Positions 1 to 10,245 of a stretch of 64,000 nt of DNA are shown in pieces. Positions within the stretch are counted from its first letter, which is position 1. Every line of letters starts with the position of its first letter. The stretch is from assembly GCF_017908595.1 (NCBI RefSeq), contig NZ_JAGKTL010000004.1:186001-250000 (forward strand), read 5' to 3'. The notes under the pieces were generated by a model that was given only the letters and a program-made list of their open reading frames with translations, was not told the DNA's origin and made no database searches. The position numbers and the translations under genes are program-made. This DNA is from Rhodothermus bifroesti (GTDB lineage Bacteria; Bacteroidota; Rhodothermia; Rhodothermales; Rhodothermaceae).

Positions 1-358
1 CATTTCCGACAAGTAGGTTGAAACCATTGTAGACTTCGCCTTGAGCAAGCACGTACCGTAGGTAGGTTTGGGGATCCATGTGACCCAGTAAAAAATCTCG
101 TGTTAGCCATCCCCGGGAACGGTTACCAGCGGTGCGGCGATCTGGTTCGCGATAGTTTGTAACTAAAGCCAGGCGCCCCTGACGCGTAATGCCTAGCCAC
201 GTGCCGCCAGCCTCTAGGTCGCGTCCGCCCAACACCATTGGGGCATCAGGCCACCAATGCGCTGCTGCGGACGGCCGGGCGTAGTATTCATCCCGGTTGG
301 CCGCCAGTACTAACCGGTAACGGGTGTGCTGATGATACGCCAAGAGTACCAAACACAT
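1..358 (-). CDS. NRDE family protein (TANGO2-like), 3' end cut off by the window
   Basis: Reading the minus strand from an ATG at 356-358 gives an open frame of 119 codons that runs off the left edge. It begins MCLVLLAYHQHTRYRLVLAA and continues with NRDE at about residues 21-24. This is the N-terminal signature that names the NRDE/TANGO2 family. Further conserved blocks are GGRDLEAGGTWLGI, LALVTNYR and, near the cut, GEVYNGFNLLVGN. Family members are about 250 residues, so more than half is missing here. In eukaryotes TANGO2 is linked to Golgi organisation and haem handling; the bacterial role is not established. The gene diverges from the T9SS-exported protein gene across about 50 AT-rich bases. 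Family assignment is firm, function is not. Confidence 0.88.
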   Translation of the reverse strand, partial: MCLVLLAYHQHTRYRLVLAANRDEYYARPSAAAHWWPDAPMVLGGRDLEAGGTWLGITRQGRLALVTNYREPDRRTAGNRSRGWLTRDFLLGHMDPQTYLRYVLAQGEVYNGFNLLVGN

Positions 359-393
359 GTTTATTTTCGCTTTTTTTATTAATATACTTCGTC

Positions 394-409
394 ACGTATG
401 CACATACGT
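394..409. promoter_or_regulatory. 16-bp palindrome just upstream of a start codon
   Basis: ACGTATG-CA-CATACGT is a perfect 7+7 inverted repeat with a 2-base centre. It ends 3 bases before the ATG at 412, in the short space between two divergent genes. It could be an operator, or a 5'-UTR hairpin that limits ribosome access. No known regulator is recognised. Confidence 0.35.
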
Positions 410-411
410 CT

Positions 412-1575
412 ATGCTTTGCCGCGGAAGCTTCGCGTTGCCTTTGCTACTGCTAGGCATCTTGTCTGCAACAGCCCAACCGACGCTGAATGCAAACACCTA
501 CGCCCAATTGATCGGGAATGCCTACATAAGCATACGGCACCCGGTTGACTTTGGCACTTCCTCAGAAACGCAAGTTCAAGTGCGCCAAGCTTTGCAGGGA
601 CTCATTACACGCCAGGGTGCAGCACAAAGTTGGGATTTTTCGGCCTTTACGTATCTAGAACCCGTCACAAGTGCGCAAGTCTATCTGCCCTACAGCGATA
701 CGCTGCCGGGAGCGCGTGCATTTTTACAGGCAGACCATGCGTTGCAGGTGCGTGAAGGCGTGTACCTCTATGGGGCATTACGCCAGAATGAGGGGCAATT
801 TTACTATGGCCTGGCAACTGGCGATTCCATTATGGCCTTGCCTCCCGACGATCCGTTTCCAGCGTTGCGCTTTCCGCTGACCTACGGCACACCGCAATGG
901 AGCTGGCCGAGCGCCTCTTTTAACCTTGAGGTGCTGGTGGCTTTCCTGGTGGCTTTTTCAGGCGACAGCTCGCTGGCAGCTTTGTATGAGCAGTACAAAA
1001 GCCTTTTGCAAAATGCCTCGGTCACGCTCCTTTGGGAGGTAGATGGCTACGGCATGCTGATTACGCCTGCAGGATCGTCCCCCTGTTTACGACTTAAGCG
1101 AACCGTTCGCGTTCAGGGTCTTCCAGCGCCGTTTCCTTCTACGCAAGACGTAGCTGTCGATTACCTCTATCTTACCGAAGACCTGAGCTTGGCAGCCGAG
1201 ATTGCCACGCGGCTGGTGTTTTCTTCGTTTACCCTTTCATTGCAACCTAGCGCAGCCTCTTACAGCGTAAGCCATGTAGCGCCAGTTGCACACCAACCAT
1301 GGGCCACGACCTCGGGGGCTTTATTGCAAGCTCCCTATCCCAATCCGTTTGCTGAGCAAACGATGCTCACGCTTACGCTACCCACACCGCAGCCGGTTTC
1401 AGTGCGCATCTACAACCTACTGGGACAGGAAGTCGCCCGGGCTTTTGGGGGATGGCTTGCTCCTGGTACGCACCAGCTCCCGATTCAGGCCAAAGGCTGG
1501 GCTGCAGGCGTGTACTTGTGCCGCGTCGAGGCTGGGCCATATAGCTGGACCTATCGGCTTGTGGTGAAGCCTTAG
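412..1575 (+). CDS. Secreted protein with type IX secretion C-terminal sorting domain
   Basis: The protein has 387 residues when started at the ATG at 412. That start gives a clean Sec signal peptide (MLCRGSF, then a Leu-rich core, cleavage near ATAQ/PTLN). The frame stays open upstream to 238, but that part runs into the divergent NRDE gene. The last ~85 residues form a typical type A T9SS sorting domain. It has the motif YPNPF, a stretch VRIYNLLGQEV, then GWAAGVYLCRVEAG and a final basic KP. Such domains direct the protein through the outer membrane and are then removed. The body (about residues 25-290) matches no family I recognise, so the extracellular function is unknown. The 3' end overlaps the convergent methyltransferase gene by 4 bases. 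Confidence 0.85.
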   Translation: MLCRGSFALPLLLLGILSATAQPTLNANTYAQLIGNAYISIRHPVDFGTSSETQVQVRQALQGLITRQGAAQSWDFSAFTYLEPVTSAQVYLPYSDTLPGARAFLQADHALQVREGVYLYGALRQNEGQFYYGLATGDSIMALPPDDPFPALRFPLTYGTPQWSWPSASFNLEVLVAFLVAFSGDSSLAALYEQYKSLLQNASVTLLWEVDGYGMLITPAGSSPCLRLKRTVRVQGLPAPFPSTQDVAVDYLYLTEDLSLAAEIATRLVFSSFTLSLQPSAASYSVSHVAPVAHQPWATTSGALLQAPYPNPFAEQTMLTLTLPTPQPVSVRIYNLLGQEVARAFGGWLAPGTHQLPIQAKGWAAGVYLCRVEAGPYSWTYRLVVKP

Positions 1576-2168
1576 CGTGCCCGCTTCCATACCAGGGTAA
1601 GCTCAGGCGGTGGCTTCCGACAATTGCAGCATCGGTAGGTTGAGGCTGCGTAATGCGTGGCGTCCAGCGTAGCTGCCCAGGCCCGAACGCTTTCTGCTTC
1701 TTCAGCCCCGCCTGGATGCCCAGGGTAGGCCACGACAGTGATTAATCCACCAGGGCGCAAAAGCTGCAGCGCAGCATTCAAAGCTGGTAGGGTTGTTTCT
1801 GGTCGCGTAATACAGCTTCGGTCATGTCCACCGGGTAAGTAGCCTAGGTTAAACATGACGACACTGATACGGCCGTGCCAAACCGTAGCCAACGCCGTTG
1901 CCATGTGGGCATGACTTTCCCCAAACAGCGTAACGCGCGCTTCCAGTCCAGCCATGCGTAAACGCTTGCGGGCCTTCTCCAGGGCTTCCAGCTGCACCTC
2001 AAAGCCAAAAACGCGTCCGGTATCGCCTACCTGGCGCGCCAGAAAAACCGTATCGTATCCGTTACCTACGGTAGCATCAATAGCAGCCTCGCCAGGTTGC
2101 AAAACAGTTGCCACAAAAAAATGAGCCAGTTGCGAGACATTGAGAAAAAACGGCTGCACGGCACGCAT
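1572..2168 (-). CDS. mnmM: Class I SAM methyltransferase, MnmM (YtqB)-like
   Basis: The protein has 198 residues. It carries the SAM-binding loop DATVGNGYDT at about residues 31-40, where rRNA_methylase-family members have D-x-T-x-G-N-G-x-D-T. It also has the later block FNLGYLPGGHD and the downstream TRPETTLPALN segment. This combination is typical of the YtqB/MnmM family. In Gram-positives that family methylates the aminomethyl group of tRNA wobble uridine 34 (nm5U to mnm5U). The length matches the family. Whether this organism makes the nm5 precursor cannot be told from this window, so the substrate is inferred from the family. Confidence 0.8.
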   Translation of the reverse strand: MRAVQPFFLNVSQLAHFFVATVLQPGEAAIDATVGNGYDTVFLARQVGDTGRVFGFEVQLEALEKARKRLRMAGLEARVTLFGESHAHMATALATVWHGRISVVMFNLGYLPGGHDRSCITRPETTLPALNAALQLLRPGGLITVVAYPGHPGGAEEAESVRAWAATLDATHYAASTYRCCNCRKPPPELTLVWKRAR

Positions 2169-2231
2169 CCCTTGCGTTTGTGCCTAAATTGGGAGACTCA
2201 AGGTTTGGTTTAGGGTTAGTTTACGCACGGC

Positions 2232-3356
2232 ATGCATACGGTATCCCTGCATTCGATGGTGCACGAAGTCGCCTTACCTGATGGCCGCCGCTACCCGATC
2301 GTGGTGGGCGGGCTGCAGGCCTTACCAGAATGGCTTGACCGCATTGGTCTGCAACGCGGGCGTTGCCTGATTGTAACTGACGAAAATGTAGCTGCACTGC
2401 ATCTTGACCTGCTTCGGACTACTTTGGAGGCTTTCGGTTGGCTGCCCCATGCCCTCATCCTGCCGGCAGGCGAGGAAACCAAATCGCTGACGCATCTAAG
2501 CCAAATCTACGATGCGGCCCTGGCCTGGGGGATCGATCGGCGCACGCCTCTACTCGCCTTCGGGGGTGGCGTGATCGGCGACTTGGCTGGTTTTGCTGCA
2601 GCTACCCTCCTACGGGGCCTACCGCTGGTTCAGGTGCCCACAACGCTCATTGCACAAGTGGATAGTGCCATTGGGGGCAAGACCGGCATCAACCATGCAC
2701 GGGGCAAGAACCTGATCGGTGCCTTTTATCAGCCTGAGTTAGTTTATGCCGATCCGACGTTGCTGTTGACGCTTCCAGAGCGGGAATGGACCAGTGGCCT
2801 GGCTGAAGTCATCAAGCATGCCCTAATTGGCGATGCCGACTTGTTCGCGTTTCTGGAAGCGCACTGGGAAGTGATCCGGCATCGCGCAGCCGAGCTGTTG
2901 CCACAGCTTATTGCTCAGGCCATGGCGGTTAAGGTACGCGTAGTGGTGCAAGACGAGCGGGAATCCGGACTTCGGGCGATTTTGAACTTTGGCCATACGT
3001 TTGGCCATGCCATTGAGCGCGTAGCTGGCTACGGCCGTTTTACGCACGGCGAGGCGGTAGCCTTGGGTATGCTGGCCGCACTGTGGCTGTCGCACCAGCG
3101 CCATCCGGAGCTGCCGTTTGACCGCCTGTGCAGCCTAATTTTGAAGCTCCCTATAGCCCAACCGCTCGACGGTCTAACGTTTTCCTTGCTGCTTGACGCT
3201 ATGCAGGTAGACAAAAAAACGCTAGCAAGCCGCTTGCGCTTTGTGCTTCTCCAAGCATTAGGTAAAGCTTACGTGACCGACAAGGTCAGCGTTGGCGAGC
3301 TCCAAGCCGCCTGGCAGTTTGTGTTGGAAATGCGACGACTTGCAGTTGGCACTTAA
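2232..3356 (+). CDS. aroB: 3-dehydroquinate synthase
   Basis: This is the second step of the shikimate pathway: DAHP is cyclised to 3-dehydroquinate in an NAD- and metal-dependent reaction in the cytosol. The 374-residue length is normal. Visible landmarks are the glycine-rich NAD site AFGGGVIGDLAGF (about 109-121), the block PTTLIAQVDSAIGGKTG, the GKNLIGAFYQP loop, and the metal-binding NFGHTFGHAIE (about 253-263). The start at 2232 lacks a clear Shine-Dalgarno; an in-frame Met eight residues later would also do. It leads a forward run into the TamB-like gene, which follows about 50 bases after its stop. Confidence 0.97.
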   Translation: MHTVSLHSMVHEVALPDGRRYPIVVGGLQALPEWLDRIGLQRGRCLIVTDENVAALHLDLLRTTLEAFGWLPHALILPAGEETKSLTHLSQIYDAALAWGIDRRTPLLAFGGGVIGDLAGFAAATLLRGLPLVQVPTTLIAQVDSAIGGKTGINHARGKNLIGAFYQPELVYADPTLLLTLPEREWTSGLAEVIKHALIGDADLFAFLEAHWEVIRHRAAELLPQLIAQAMAVKVRVVVQDERESGLRAILNFGHTFGHAIERVAGYGRFTHGEAVALGMLAALWLSHQRHPELPFDRLCSLILKLPIAQPLDGLTFSLLLDAMQVDKKTLASRLRFVLLQALGKAYVTDKVSVGELQAAWQFVLEMRRLAVGT

Positions 3357-3408
3357 AGCTGCTTTTGGCGTTTTTTCAAAGTCACCCCCTATCCCTCCTC
3401 ATAGAACG

Positions 3409-6400
3409 TTGCCCCTACGCTTTGCCAAACATATCGTGCGCTGGCTGCTACGAATTGCTGGCGCTTTGCTCTTTGGGGGCGTGGTGTTTTTTTTCATACT
3501 GACCCGCACCGAGGTCGGGCGTGACCTGCTGCGCCAGCAGCTTGAGGCTGCCTTTCGGGCTACGGTGAATGGACAACTGCACATCGGACGGCTGGAAGGC
3601 AACGTTGTACATGGCCTCTATGCGCGCGACGTACAGCTTCGCGATGCAGCTGGTCGGCTGGTGCTTACCATCGATTCGGTAGCGCTTCGCCCCTCCTGGC
3701 GTCTGTTACTCGAGCGTACACTGGCTTTCCGAAGCCTAGAGCTCTACAACCCCTTGCTGCTACTGCATTACGACAAGGGTACTTGGAACCTAGCCACGCT
3801 ATGGCGCCGCCCAGATCAACCAGGCCCCACTTCTACGTGGTCCTTTGCTGTAGCCCGTCTACGGGTTGTAGGCGGTGCAATCCAAACCCGACGTACCGGA
3901 GATCCTCCCCCCATTGTCGCACAGCAAATCTTGCAGGATTTTACCGAAGCCAAGCTCGACAGCCTCACGCTCTGGGCCTCGGTAGACTTACGCCCGGGGC
4001 AGCAACTCGTGGATCTCTGGCAGCTTTCGGCACACCTGACTACTCCAGTTAACCTGCCGCTGCACGCTGCAGGCCAAGTAATCCATCAGGCCTCACGATG
4101 GCAGTTTTCGCGCCTAGCACTGCGTGTCGGTACCAGCTGGCTAGCAGCAGACGGAGAGATTCAGCTAGACCCCAAACGCACGCCTTGGTTGGATCTTACG
4201 GTAGACCCCTCGCATCTCGACCCAAAGTCGCTGCGCTTGCTGCTACCGCGCTTTGCACTGCTTCGAGCGGTAGATCTCACGGGACGCCTTCGCGGACCGC
4301 TGAATGCACTCCAACTGGATCCCCTCTCGCTGGCCAGTGGAGCCAGCCTGTTGCGTATTGAAGGCACCGTGCAGGGGTTGCCCGATTCGCTAGCCTTTAC
4401 GGCTACCTTTTCCAGCACCAGCTTGCGCCTAGCCGACATCGCAGCACTTTGGCCTAAACAGGTGGTTCCTGCGTCTGCCAACCAACGCAGTCGGCTAACG
4501 CTAAAGGCCGAGCTTAGAGGTGCGCTAGCGCAACTTCAGCCTGTAGCCATACGCTACCTTGAAGGCCGCATCCGGCTTTCTGGGCTTCCAGGAGTTCTTA
4601 GCGGATCCCTTCAGCTAGCGCGTCCAAGCCCTGGCTCGGAGCTGTTCTACCGCGCACGCGGCCGCCTAGAACGCGTCAACCTCCAAAGCGTGTGGACGCA
4701 AAGCCCATTGGCAACGCCATTGGACGGTAGATTTGAACTGCAGGGTTCGGGTAGGGAAAACCTTACGTTGCATGCCCACTTGCTTCCCACACCTTTTGGT
4801 GGACAGGGCCCTGATTCGCTTCGGATGACGCTCAAGCAGCAAAACCAGCAGCTATGGGCCACGCTCGCCTTACCTCAGGCAAGCGGAAAACTCACCGCTA
4901 CTGCTTCTTGGAGCACAGCGTCGGATGATGCGCACTTTAGCCTACAAGCCCTAGCCCAACGGTTCGATCTTGGCCCTTACCTAGCGCCTGATACGCTGCA
5001 TACCGCGCTAAACGCCACACTATCGCTGCAGGCTACGGGTTTTGCCTCAGAGGCCCTGCAACTGCAAGCAACCCTACGGGTGGATTCTTCACAGGCCGAA
5101 CGCTCAGGATATCGACACATGCTCCCACCCGTCACTATGGCACTTACATGGAATGCCGAAGCCCATCGCCATCAGGTGCAGCTGCAGGGTGACTTGTTGG
5201 AAGCCTCTGTAAATGGGTTGCTACCGCCGCAATCGCTTTGGCACCTCATGCAGCGGTGGGGACAAGCAATAACCATAGCGTTAGCTGAACAATTCGACAA
5301 GCCCCTTTACCGACCACCGCGTGTGCAACCCATCGCTTCACTGCCCAGCTATATGGGGCCGGAAATGGCAGCGCAGGGCCGGTTTCGACTGAGAAAGCCT
5401 GAATGGTTCCAGGTGCTTTTAGGCTGGCCAGTGCTGCAAACAGACCTTCAAGGCCTCTTCCAGATGCGAGCTGGTGCCGACACCCTAGTCCTGAACCTTG
5501 AAGTTCAGGCCGACTCGCTGCGGCTGGGTGCACTCCGGCAGCGCCGGTTACACGGTCAGTTCCAACTCGCTACGGGCTTTCCCGTTACCCAACGTCTGAC
5601 CGCCATGCTCGAGGTGCAAAGCGCTCAAGTAACCTATGGCCGGCAAACGCTCCGCAACGTACGCCTGGTGGGTTACTTGCAACCGGATGGTGGACAGCTC
5701 AGCCTAAGCAGTCGACCCGACACGGTGAAAGCCACGCTGCGCTTTACAGCCACGCTGGACTTGCTTGAACGCTTTAATCGCCTGACGGTACAGGAAGTTT
5801 TTTGGCAGGTGCGCGATTATCAATGGCAGCTGGAGCAGCCGGCCCAGATTGACCTGTACGCCGATGCTGTCCTGCTGCACCGCCTAAACCTTATAGGTCG
5901 GTCTGATGCTCAAGGTGGCCGCATTTCACTCCAAGGCTTGCTTTCTGCGTTACCCTCCGATACCGCCTATGTGGTGCTGCAAGGCATTTCGCTCGATGGA
6001 TTACTTGAGGCGACCTATGAGGTACCCTGGCTTGGCGGGCAGCTTAACGGCGCACTCAGCTTCACTGGAGTGCTAGGCGCGCCGCAGCTGGCGGGTTACC
6101 TGCGCGTCGATCAGTTGCGCCTTAAAGAGCACCTGTTGGGTACGTTGTCGCTGGTCAGCTACTACATGCCGGGCTCACCGCTTGTTGCCCTCGATGCCCA
6201 GCTGATGCCGGATACCACCTTGCCTGCAGCGAATCAGCTGCGCCTTCGGGGTACCCTACAGCTTCCTTCAGCAACATCTGCAGGTGCCCTAAATCTTCGC
6301 CTGGAGACCGCTCATGCTGAAGCCTTTTTCTTCGAATACATTTTCCCAGATCTCATCGCCAATGTGCAAGGCTACTTTAGCGGCAGTGGCCGCATTACAG

Positions 6401-7986
6401 GTACCTTCCGAAGGCCGATCTTCGAAGCGGCGATGCAACTGCATGCCGGTGCCTTCGACATTCCACAGTTCAACTTGCATTATACCGTTGAAGGGCCAGT
6501 GCGCGTCGATCGCGAGGGGATCATACTGGAAAATGTGCAACTACGCGACCCTACGGGCGGCCGCGCCCAGGTACAAGGGCGCATTAACTTTAACGAATAT
6601 CGCTTTTTCTCTTTTGGCCTCACCGCCCGCTTAAGCGGCCTCCAGGTCATGAATGTGACGTATGTTCGAACGCTGCCTTTCTATGGCCGCATTTGGGGTA
6701 ACGGGACCTTTACGCTCAATGGTCCGCTCTACAGCGCCCTCCTCGCTACGGCCGACGGCGAGGTGCTCTCGCAAAGTGAAATTTACATCCCCTTAGCCGA
6801 AACAGGCGTTGAGTCGGACGAAGCTTTCATCATCTTTGCTGATCCTACAGGTCAACTGCCCAAACGGCCGCAACGCCGCCCCAACCTGCTGGCCAGCCGC
6901 CCACCAGAGGAACGATCGTTTTTGGACGGACTGGACCTAGATGTTAACCTCCTGGCTCCCCAGGGCACAATGGTACGGCTGGTGATCGATCCGCTACTAG
7001 GCGACGTCATCAACGCGCGCAGTAGCGGCCGACTGCAAATCATCCGCCAGCAAGGAGAATTTCAAACTTTTGGCCAGCTCAATGTTGCGGGAGGGGACTA
7101 TCTGTTTACCGCCGGCGAAGTGTTTATGCGTCGCTTTTTGCTCGACAGCGGCACCATTACCTGGGATGGCGATCCCATTAATGCCCGTCTGGATCTGGCC
7201 GCAGCTTATCGGACCCGCGCCTCTCGGGCTGGACTACCAGGAACGCTGGGTCAAGGCGGCGGCCTTATTCCTCTTGTGGTGCAAATGCGTATTACGGGCC
7301 GCGTTAAAACACCGCAGGTGAATCTGCGCTTGGCAATCGACCGCGCCACCAATGAGCCCTTAGCCGGTTATGAGGGGATAGAAACACTGCTCAACCAGCC
7401 CGAACGCGCAGCCGAATACGCCACGAGCGTTTTGCTAACCAACTCGTTTTTACTGACCACAGAACAAACCAACCCCGAAGCACTTACCTCTTCGGGCAAC
7501 CAGCTGGCTTTTAACAGCCTCTCTCAACTGGTGGCCAGCCAGCTCAACCGCTATCTCAGTCAGATGCTCCCCAATGTCGACGTGCTTCTGGGCGTGCAAG
7601 GCGAAAGTGCCCAGCGCCTAGACGTCACCTATGGGGTCGCGCTGCGACTGCTCAACGAGCGCCTGGTCATTCGCGGACAGGGTGTCTATCGCGGTGAAAG
7701 CACAAACAGTCCGCAAAATCTCCTTGGAGAATTTGCTATCGAAATGCGCCTTACGCCCAACGTTTCGGTTCAGGTATTCTATCGACGCGAAGACGACGTG
7801 CTCAACGACTATACCCTGACCAACACTGCCGGTGCAGGGCTGCTTTATCAGACAGACTTTCCAACCTGGCGCCACCTCTGGCATCGACTCTTCGGGTGGC
7901 TAAGCCCTAGTCCGGAAGACACCACCTCTCCTCCACTCACCCATACGAGCAACAATAGCGATAGCAGTAGCGTTCAACCACCATGA
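3409..7986 (+). CDS. TamB-like translocation/assembly module protein (DUF490 C-terminus)
   Basis: A very long protein (about 1525 residues). An N-terminal transmembrane anchor (IVRWLLRIAGALLFGGVVFF) is followed by a long run of amphipathic beta-strand repeats. The C-terminal region carries TamB/DUF490 hallmarks (for example LAGYEGIETLLNQPERA and LLTTEQTNPEALTSSGNQLA) and ends in a short polar Thr/Ser-rich tail. TamB-type proteins span the periplasm and are linked to outer-membrane protein assembly and phospholipid transport. The only ATG (3292) lies inside aroB and would give a 65-base overlap. I therefore prefer the TTG at 3409, just before the anchor; a GTG at 3436 is an alternative. RNase R follows 24 bases later. 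Confidence 0.88.
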   Translation: MPLRFAKHIVRWLLRIAGALLFGGVVFFFILTRTEVGRDLLRQQLEAAFRATVNGQLHIGRLEGNVVHGLYARDVQLRDAAGRLVLTIDSVALRPSWRLLLERTLAFRSLELYNPLLLLHYDKGTWNLATLWRRPDQPGPTSTWSFAVARLRVVGGAIQTRRTGDPPPIVAQQILQDFTEAKLDSLTLWASVDLRPGQQLVDLWQLSAHLTTPVNLPLHAAGQVIHQASRWQFSRLALRVGTSWLAADGEIQLDPKRTPWLDLTVDPSHLDPKSLRLLLPRFALLRAVDLTGRLRGPLNALQLDPLSLASGASLLRIEGTVQGLPDSLAFTATFSSTSLRLADIAALWPKQVVPASANQRSRLTLKAELRGALAQLQPVAIRYLEGRIRLSGLPGVLSGSLQLARPSPGSELFYRARGRLERVNLQSVWTQSPLATPLDGRFELQGSGRENLTLHAHLLPTPFGGQGPDSLRMTLKQQNQQLWATLALPQASGKLTATASWSTASDDAHFSLQALAQRFDLGPYLAPDTLHTALNATLSLQATGFASEALQLQATLRVDSSQAERSGYRHMLPPVTMALTWNAEAHRHQVQLQGDLLEASVNGLLPPQSLWHLMQRWGQAITIALAEQFDKPLYRPPRVQPIASLPSYMGPEMAAQGRFRLRKPEWFQVLLGWPVLQTDLQGLFQMRAGADTLVLNLEVQADSLRLGALRQRRLHGQFQLATGFPVTQRLTAMLEVQSAQVTYGRQTLRNVRLVGYLQPDGGQLSLSSRPDTVKATLRFTATLDLLERFNRLTVQEVFWQVRDYQWQLEQPAQIDLYADAVLLHRLNLIGRSDAQGGRISLQGLLSALPSDTAYVVLQGISLDGLLEATYEVPWLGGQLNGALSFTGVLGAPQLAGYLRVDQLRLKEHLLGTLSLVSYYMPGSPLVALDAQLMPDTTLPAANQLRLRGTLQLPSATSAGALNLRLETAHAEAFFFEYIFPDLIANVQGYFSGSGRITGTFRRPIFEAAMQLHAGAFDIPQFNLHYTVEGPVRVDREGIILENVQLRDPTGGRAQVQGRINFNEYRFFSFGLTARLSGLQVMNVTYVRTLPFYGRIWGNGTFTLNGPLYSALLATADGEVLSQSEIYIPLAETGVESDEAFIIFADPTGQLPKRPQRRPNLLASRPPEERSFLDGLDLDVNLLAPQGTMVRLVIDPLLGDVINARSSGRLQIIRQQGEFQTFGQLNVAGGDYLFTAGEVFMRRFLLDSGTITWDGDPINARLDLAAAYRTRASRAGLPGTLGQGGGLIPLVVQMRITGRVKTPQVNLRLAIDRATNEPLAGYEGIETLLNQPERAAEYATSVLLTNSFLLTTEQTNPEALTSSGNQLAFNSLSQLVASQLNRYLSQMLPNVDVLLGVQGESAQRLDVTYGVALRLLNERLVIRGQGVYRGESTNSPQNLLGEFAIEMRLTPNVSVQVFYRREDDVLNDYTLTNTAGAGLLYQTDFPTWRHLWHRLFGWLSPSPEDTTSPPLTHTSNNSDSSSVQPP

Positions 7987-8010
7987 TAACGTCAAAATCT
8001 GTCAAAATCC

Positions 8011-10245
8011 TTGGCGCGTAAACGTTCTGCAGTCTCGTCTTCTGAAGCGCACCCGCAATCTCTAACACGGCAGCAGCTTCGACAGGCGATTCTTTCCTTG
8101 CTACGCAACAATGCCCACAAAACCTATCATCCTAAAGAGCTGGCTCGCCGTCTCAATCTAAAAGACTACGAAGCTTACCAGCGCTTTTGGGAGGTACTTG
8201 CCGAGCTCGAGCATCAGCATCTAATTGCTCGGGTTAAAGGTGGCCGGTATACCTACGAGCGCCGTCCTTATCGCCTAGAAGGCATTCTGCGTGTTCATCC
8301 TCAGGGGTATGGCTTTGTGGAAGTAGAAGGACGCGAAGAAGCGGATATCTACATTCCTGAGGCCCATATGGGTACAGCCCTCGATGGCGATCGGGTACTG
8401 GTGGGCTTGGCTGCACCGGCCCGCGGTAACCGGCGTCGCGAAGGCGAGGTGCTTCAAGTCTTAGAACGCCGTCGCACGCAAACCGTGGGCACCTTTCAGC
8501 CGCACGGCAGCTTTGCCGTAGTCGTGCCTGACGATCCCCGGCTAACGCGCGACATCTATGTGCCGCCGAATGCTTTTGGGGGAGCCCAGGCGGGAGACAA
8601 GGTCGTGGTCTCGATCGACCAGTTCACAGACCCCAAAGGGCTCCCCGAGGGCCGCGTGCTTGCTGTACTAGGACCCAGCAGCGATCCTGCTGTTCAAGTC
8701 TTGGCGTTAGCACTGAGTAAAGACGTACGCTCAAGCTTTCCGGAAATTGTCTTACGCGAGGCCGAACGCATCCCCGATGCGATACCCGAAGCAGAATACC
8801 AGCGTCGACTGGACCTGCGCGACCGTGAAGTCTTCACGATCGATCCCTCTGATGCCAAGGACTTCGACGATGCGCTCCATCTGCGCCCGCTGCCTAACGG
8901 CCACATTGAAATTGGTGTGCACATTGCCGACGTGAGCTTTTATGTCCACCCCGGCACTACACTCGACGAAGAAGCCTATGCACGCGGCACCAGTGTCTAC
9001 CTGGTAGATCGGGTTATCCCCATGTTACCTGAAAAGCTTTCAAACCAGGTTTGCTCACTTCGGCCTGGCGAAGACAAACTGACCTTTTCGGTTCTCATCG
9101 AACTAACACCGGAAGCTGAGCTTGTCCGCTACCGCATTTCCGAAACGATCACCCACTCTCGCCACCGGTTTACCTACGAAGAAGCCCAAGCAATCATCGA
9201 GGGTGCCGAGCATCCGCTGGCCGATCCGATTCGGCTGGCACATGCCCTAGCCCAAAAGCTACGCCAAGCTCGCCTAGAAGCTGGCGCCATCGACTTTGAC
9301 CTACCAGAAGTTAAGGTCGAACTGGACGCCTTGGGCTATCCGGTCAAGGTATATCGCAAAGCTCGCCTGGCTGCTCACCAACTGATCGAAGAGTTCATGC
9401 TACTGGCCAATCGGCTGGTGGCCGAAACTATCGGTAAGCGTCGCCAAGCCCTCCCGTTTGTGTACCGCATTCACGACCGGCCTGATGCGCAAAAGATCTA
9501 TCAGCTTGCCCAGTACGTACGCGCCTTTGGCTATCGGCTAGAATTAGAAGACGGCAGCGTATCTTCGAAGGCCTTAAACGCACTTCTGCACCACGTTAAA
9601 GGAACTCCCGAGGAACCTGTTATCGAAGAGGCCGCCTTGCGCGCCATGGCCAAAGCGCGCTATTCCACGCAAAACATTGGGCATTACGGTTTGGCCTTCG
9701 CCTACTACACGCATTTTACCAGTCCAATCCGGCGCTATCCAGATCTCATGGTGCATCGCCTGCTTAAGCACTATTTGCAGCCTCAAGCTGCCCCCACTTT
9801 GATCGACATAGAGGCCTTGGAAGCACGCTGTGAACACTGCTCTGAACGGGAGCGGGCTGCTGAAGAAGCGGAACGGGATTCGGTACGCCTGAAGCAAGTG
9901 CAGTATATGCAACAACACGTGGGCGAAACTTTCTGGGGCGTAGTTAGCAGCGTAACGCCCTTTGGCGCATTTGTTGAGCTTGACGACGTGCTGGTCGATG
10001 GGCTGGTGCATGTGCGTGATATGGGCGACGATTACTACGAGTACGACGAGCGACGCTACACGTTACGGGGATTGTACACGGGCAAACGGTATCGCCCAGG
10101 CGACCGCGTACGCGTTATGGTTATCCGTGCCGATCCGGCAACCCGTCAGATCGACCTGCGCTTTGTTGCTGAAGACGACACGTCGCCAGCACCGCTTACG
10201 CGCCGTCGGAAAAAGCGCGCATCAACGCGCGGCGCTGGGCGCTAA
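8011..10245 (+). CDS. rnr: Ribonuclease R
   Basis: A processive 3'-5' exoribonuclease of the RNB family, 744 residues, within the family range. Domain order: an N-terminal winged-helix segment (about 15-75), cold-shock/OB segments (about 85-220), the RNB catalytic domain (about 255-590), and an S1 domain near residue 637 ([19 protein letters not shown]). The tail is basic ([14 protein letters not shown]). The catalytic Asp cluster is in [19 protein letters not shown] at about 274, and the conserved [18 protein letters not shown] is present. The start appears to be TTG at 8011; the ATG at 7983 is in another frame and closes after 12 codons. The last 50 bases overlap the convergent hemL. Confidence 0.96.
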   Translation: MARKRSAVSSSEAHPQSLTRQQLRQAILSLLRNNAHKTYHPKELARRLNLKDYEAYQRFWEVLAELEHQHLIARVKGGRYTYERRPYRLEGILRVHPQGYGFVEVEGREEADIYIPEAHMGTALDGDRVLVGLAAPARGNRRREGEVLQVLERRRTQTVGTFQPHGSFAVVVPDDPRLTRDIYVPPNAFGGAQAGDKVVVSIDQFTDPKGLPEGRVLAVLGPSSDPAVQVLALALSKDVRSSFPEIVLREAERIPDAIPEAEYQRRLDLRDREVFTIDPSDAKDFDDALHLRPLPNGHIEIGVHIADVSFYVHPGTTLDEEAYARGTSVYLVDRVIPMLPEKLSNQVCSLRPGEDKLTFSVLIELTPEAELVRYRISETITHSRHRFTYEEAQAIIEGAEHPLADPIRLAHALAQKLRQARLEAGAIDFDLPEVKVELDALGYPVKVYRKARLAAHQLIEEFMLLANRLVAETIGKRRQALPFVYRIHDRPDAQKIYQLAQYVRAFGYRLELEDGSVSSKALNALLHHVKGTPEEPVIEEAALRAMAKARYSTQNIGHYGLAFAYYTHFTSPIRRYPDLMVHRLLKHYLQPQAAPTLIDIEALEARCEHCSERERAAEEAERDSVRLKQVQYMQQHVGETFWGVVSSVTPFGAFVELDDVLVDGLVHVRDMGDDYYEYDERRYTLRGLYTGKRYRPGDRVRVMVIRADPATRQIDLRFVAEDDTSPAPLTRRRKKRASTRGAGR

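Noticed and set aside
238-411. N-terminal extension of the T9SS-exported protein
   Set aside because: The frame is open but lies over the divergent NRDE gene, and a proper signal peptide begins only at 412.
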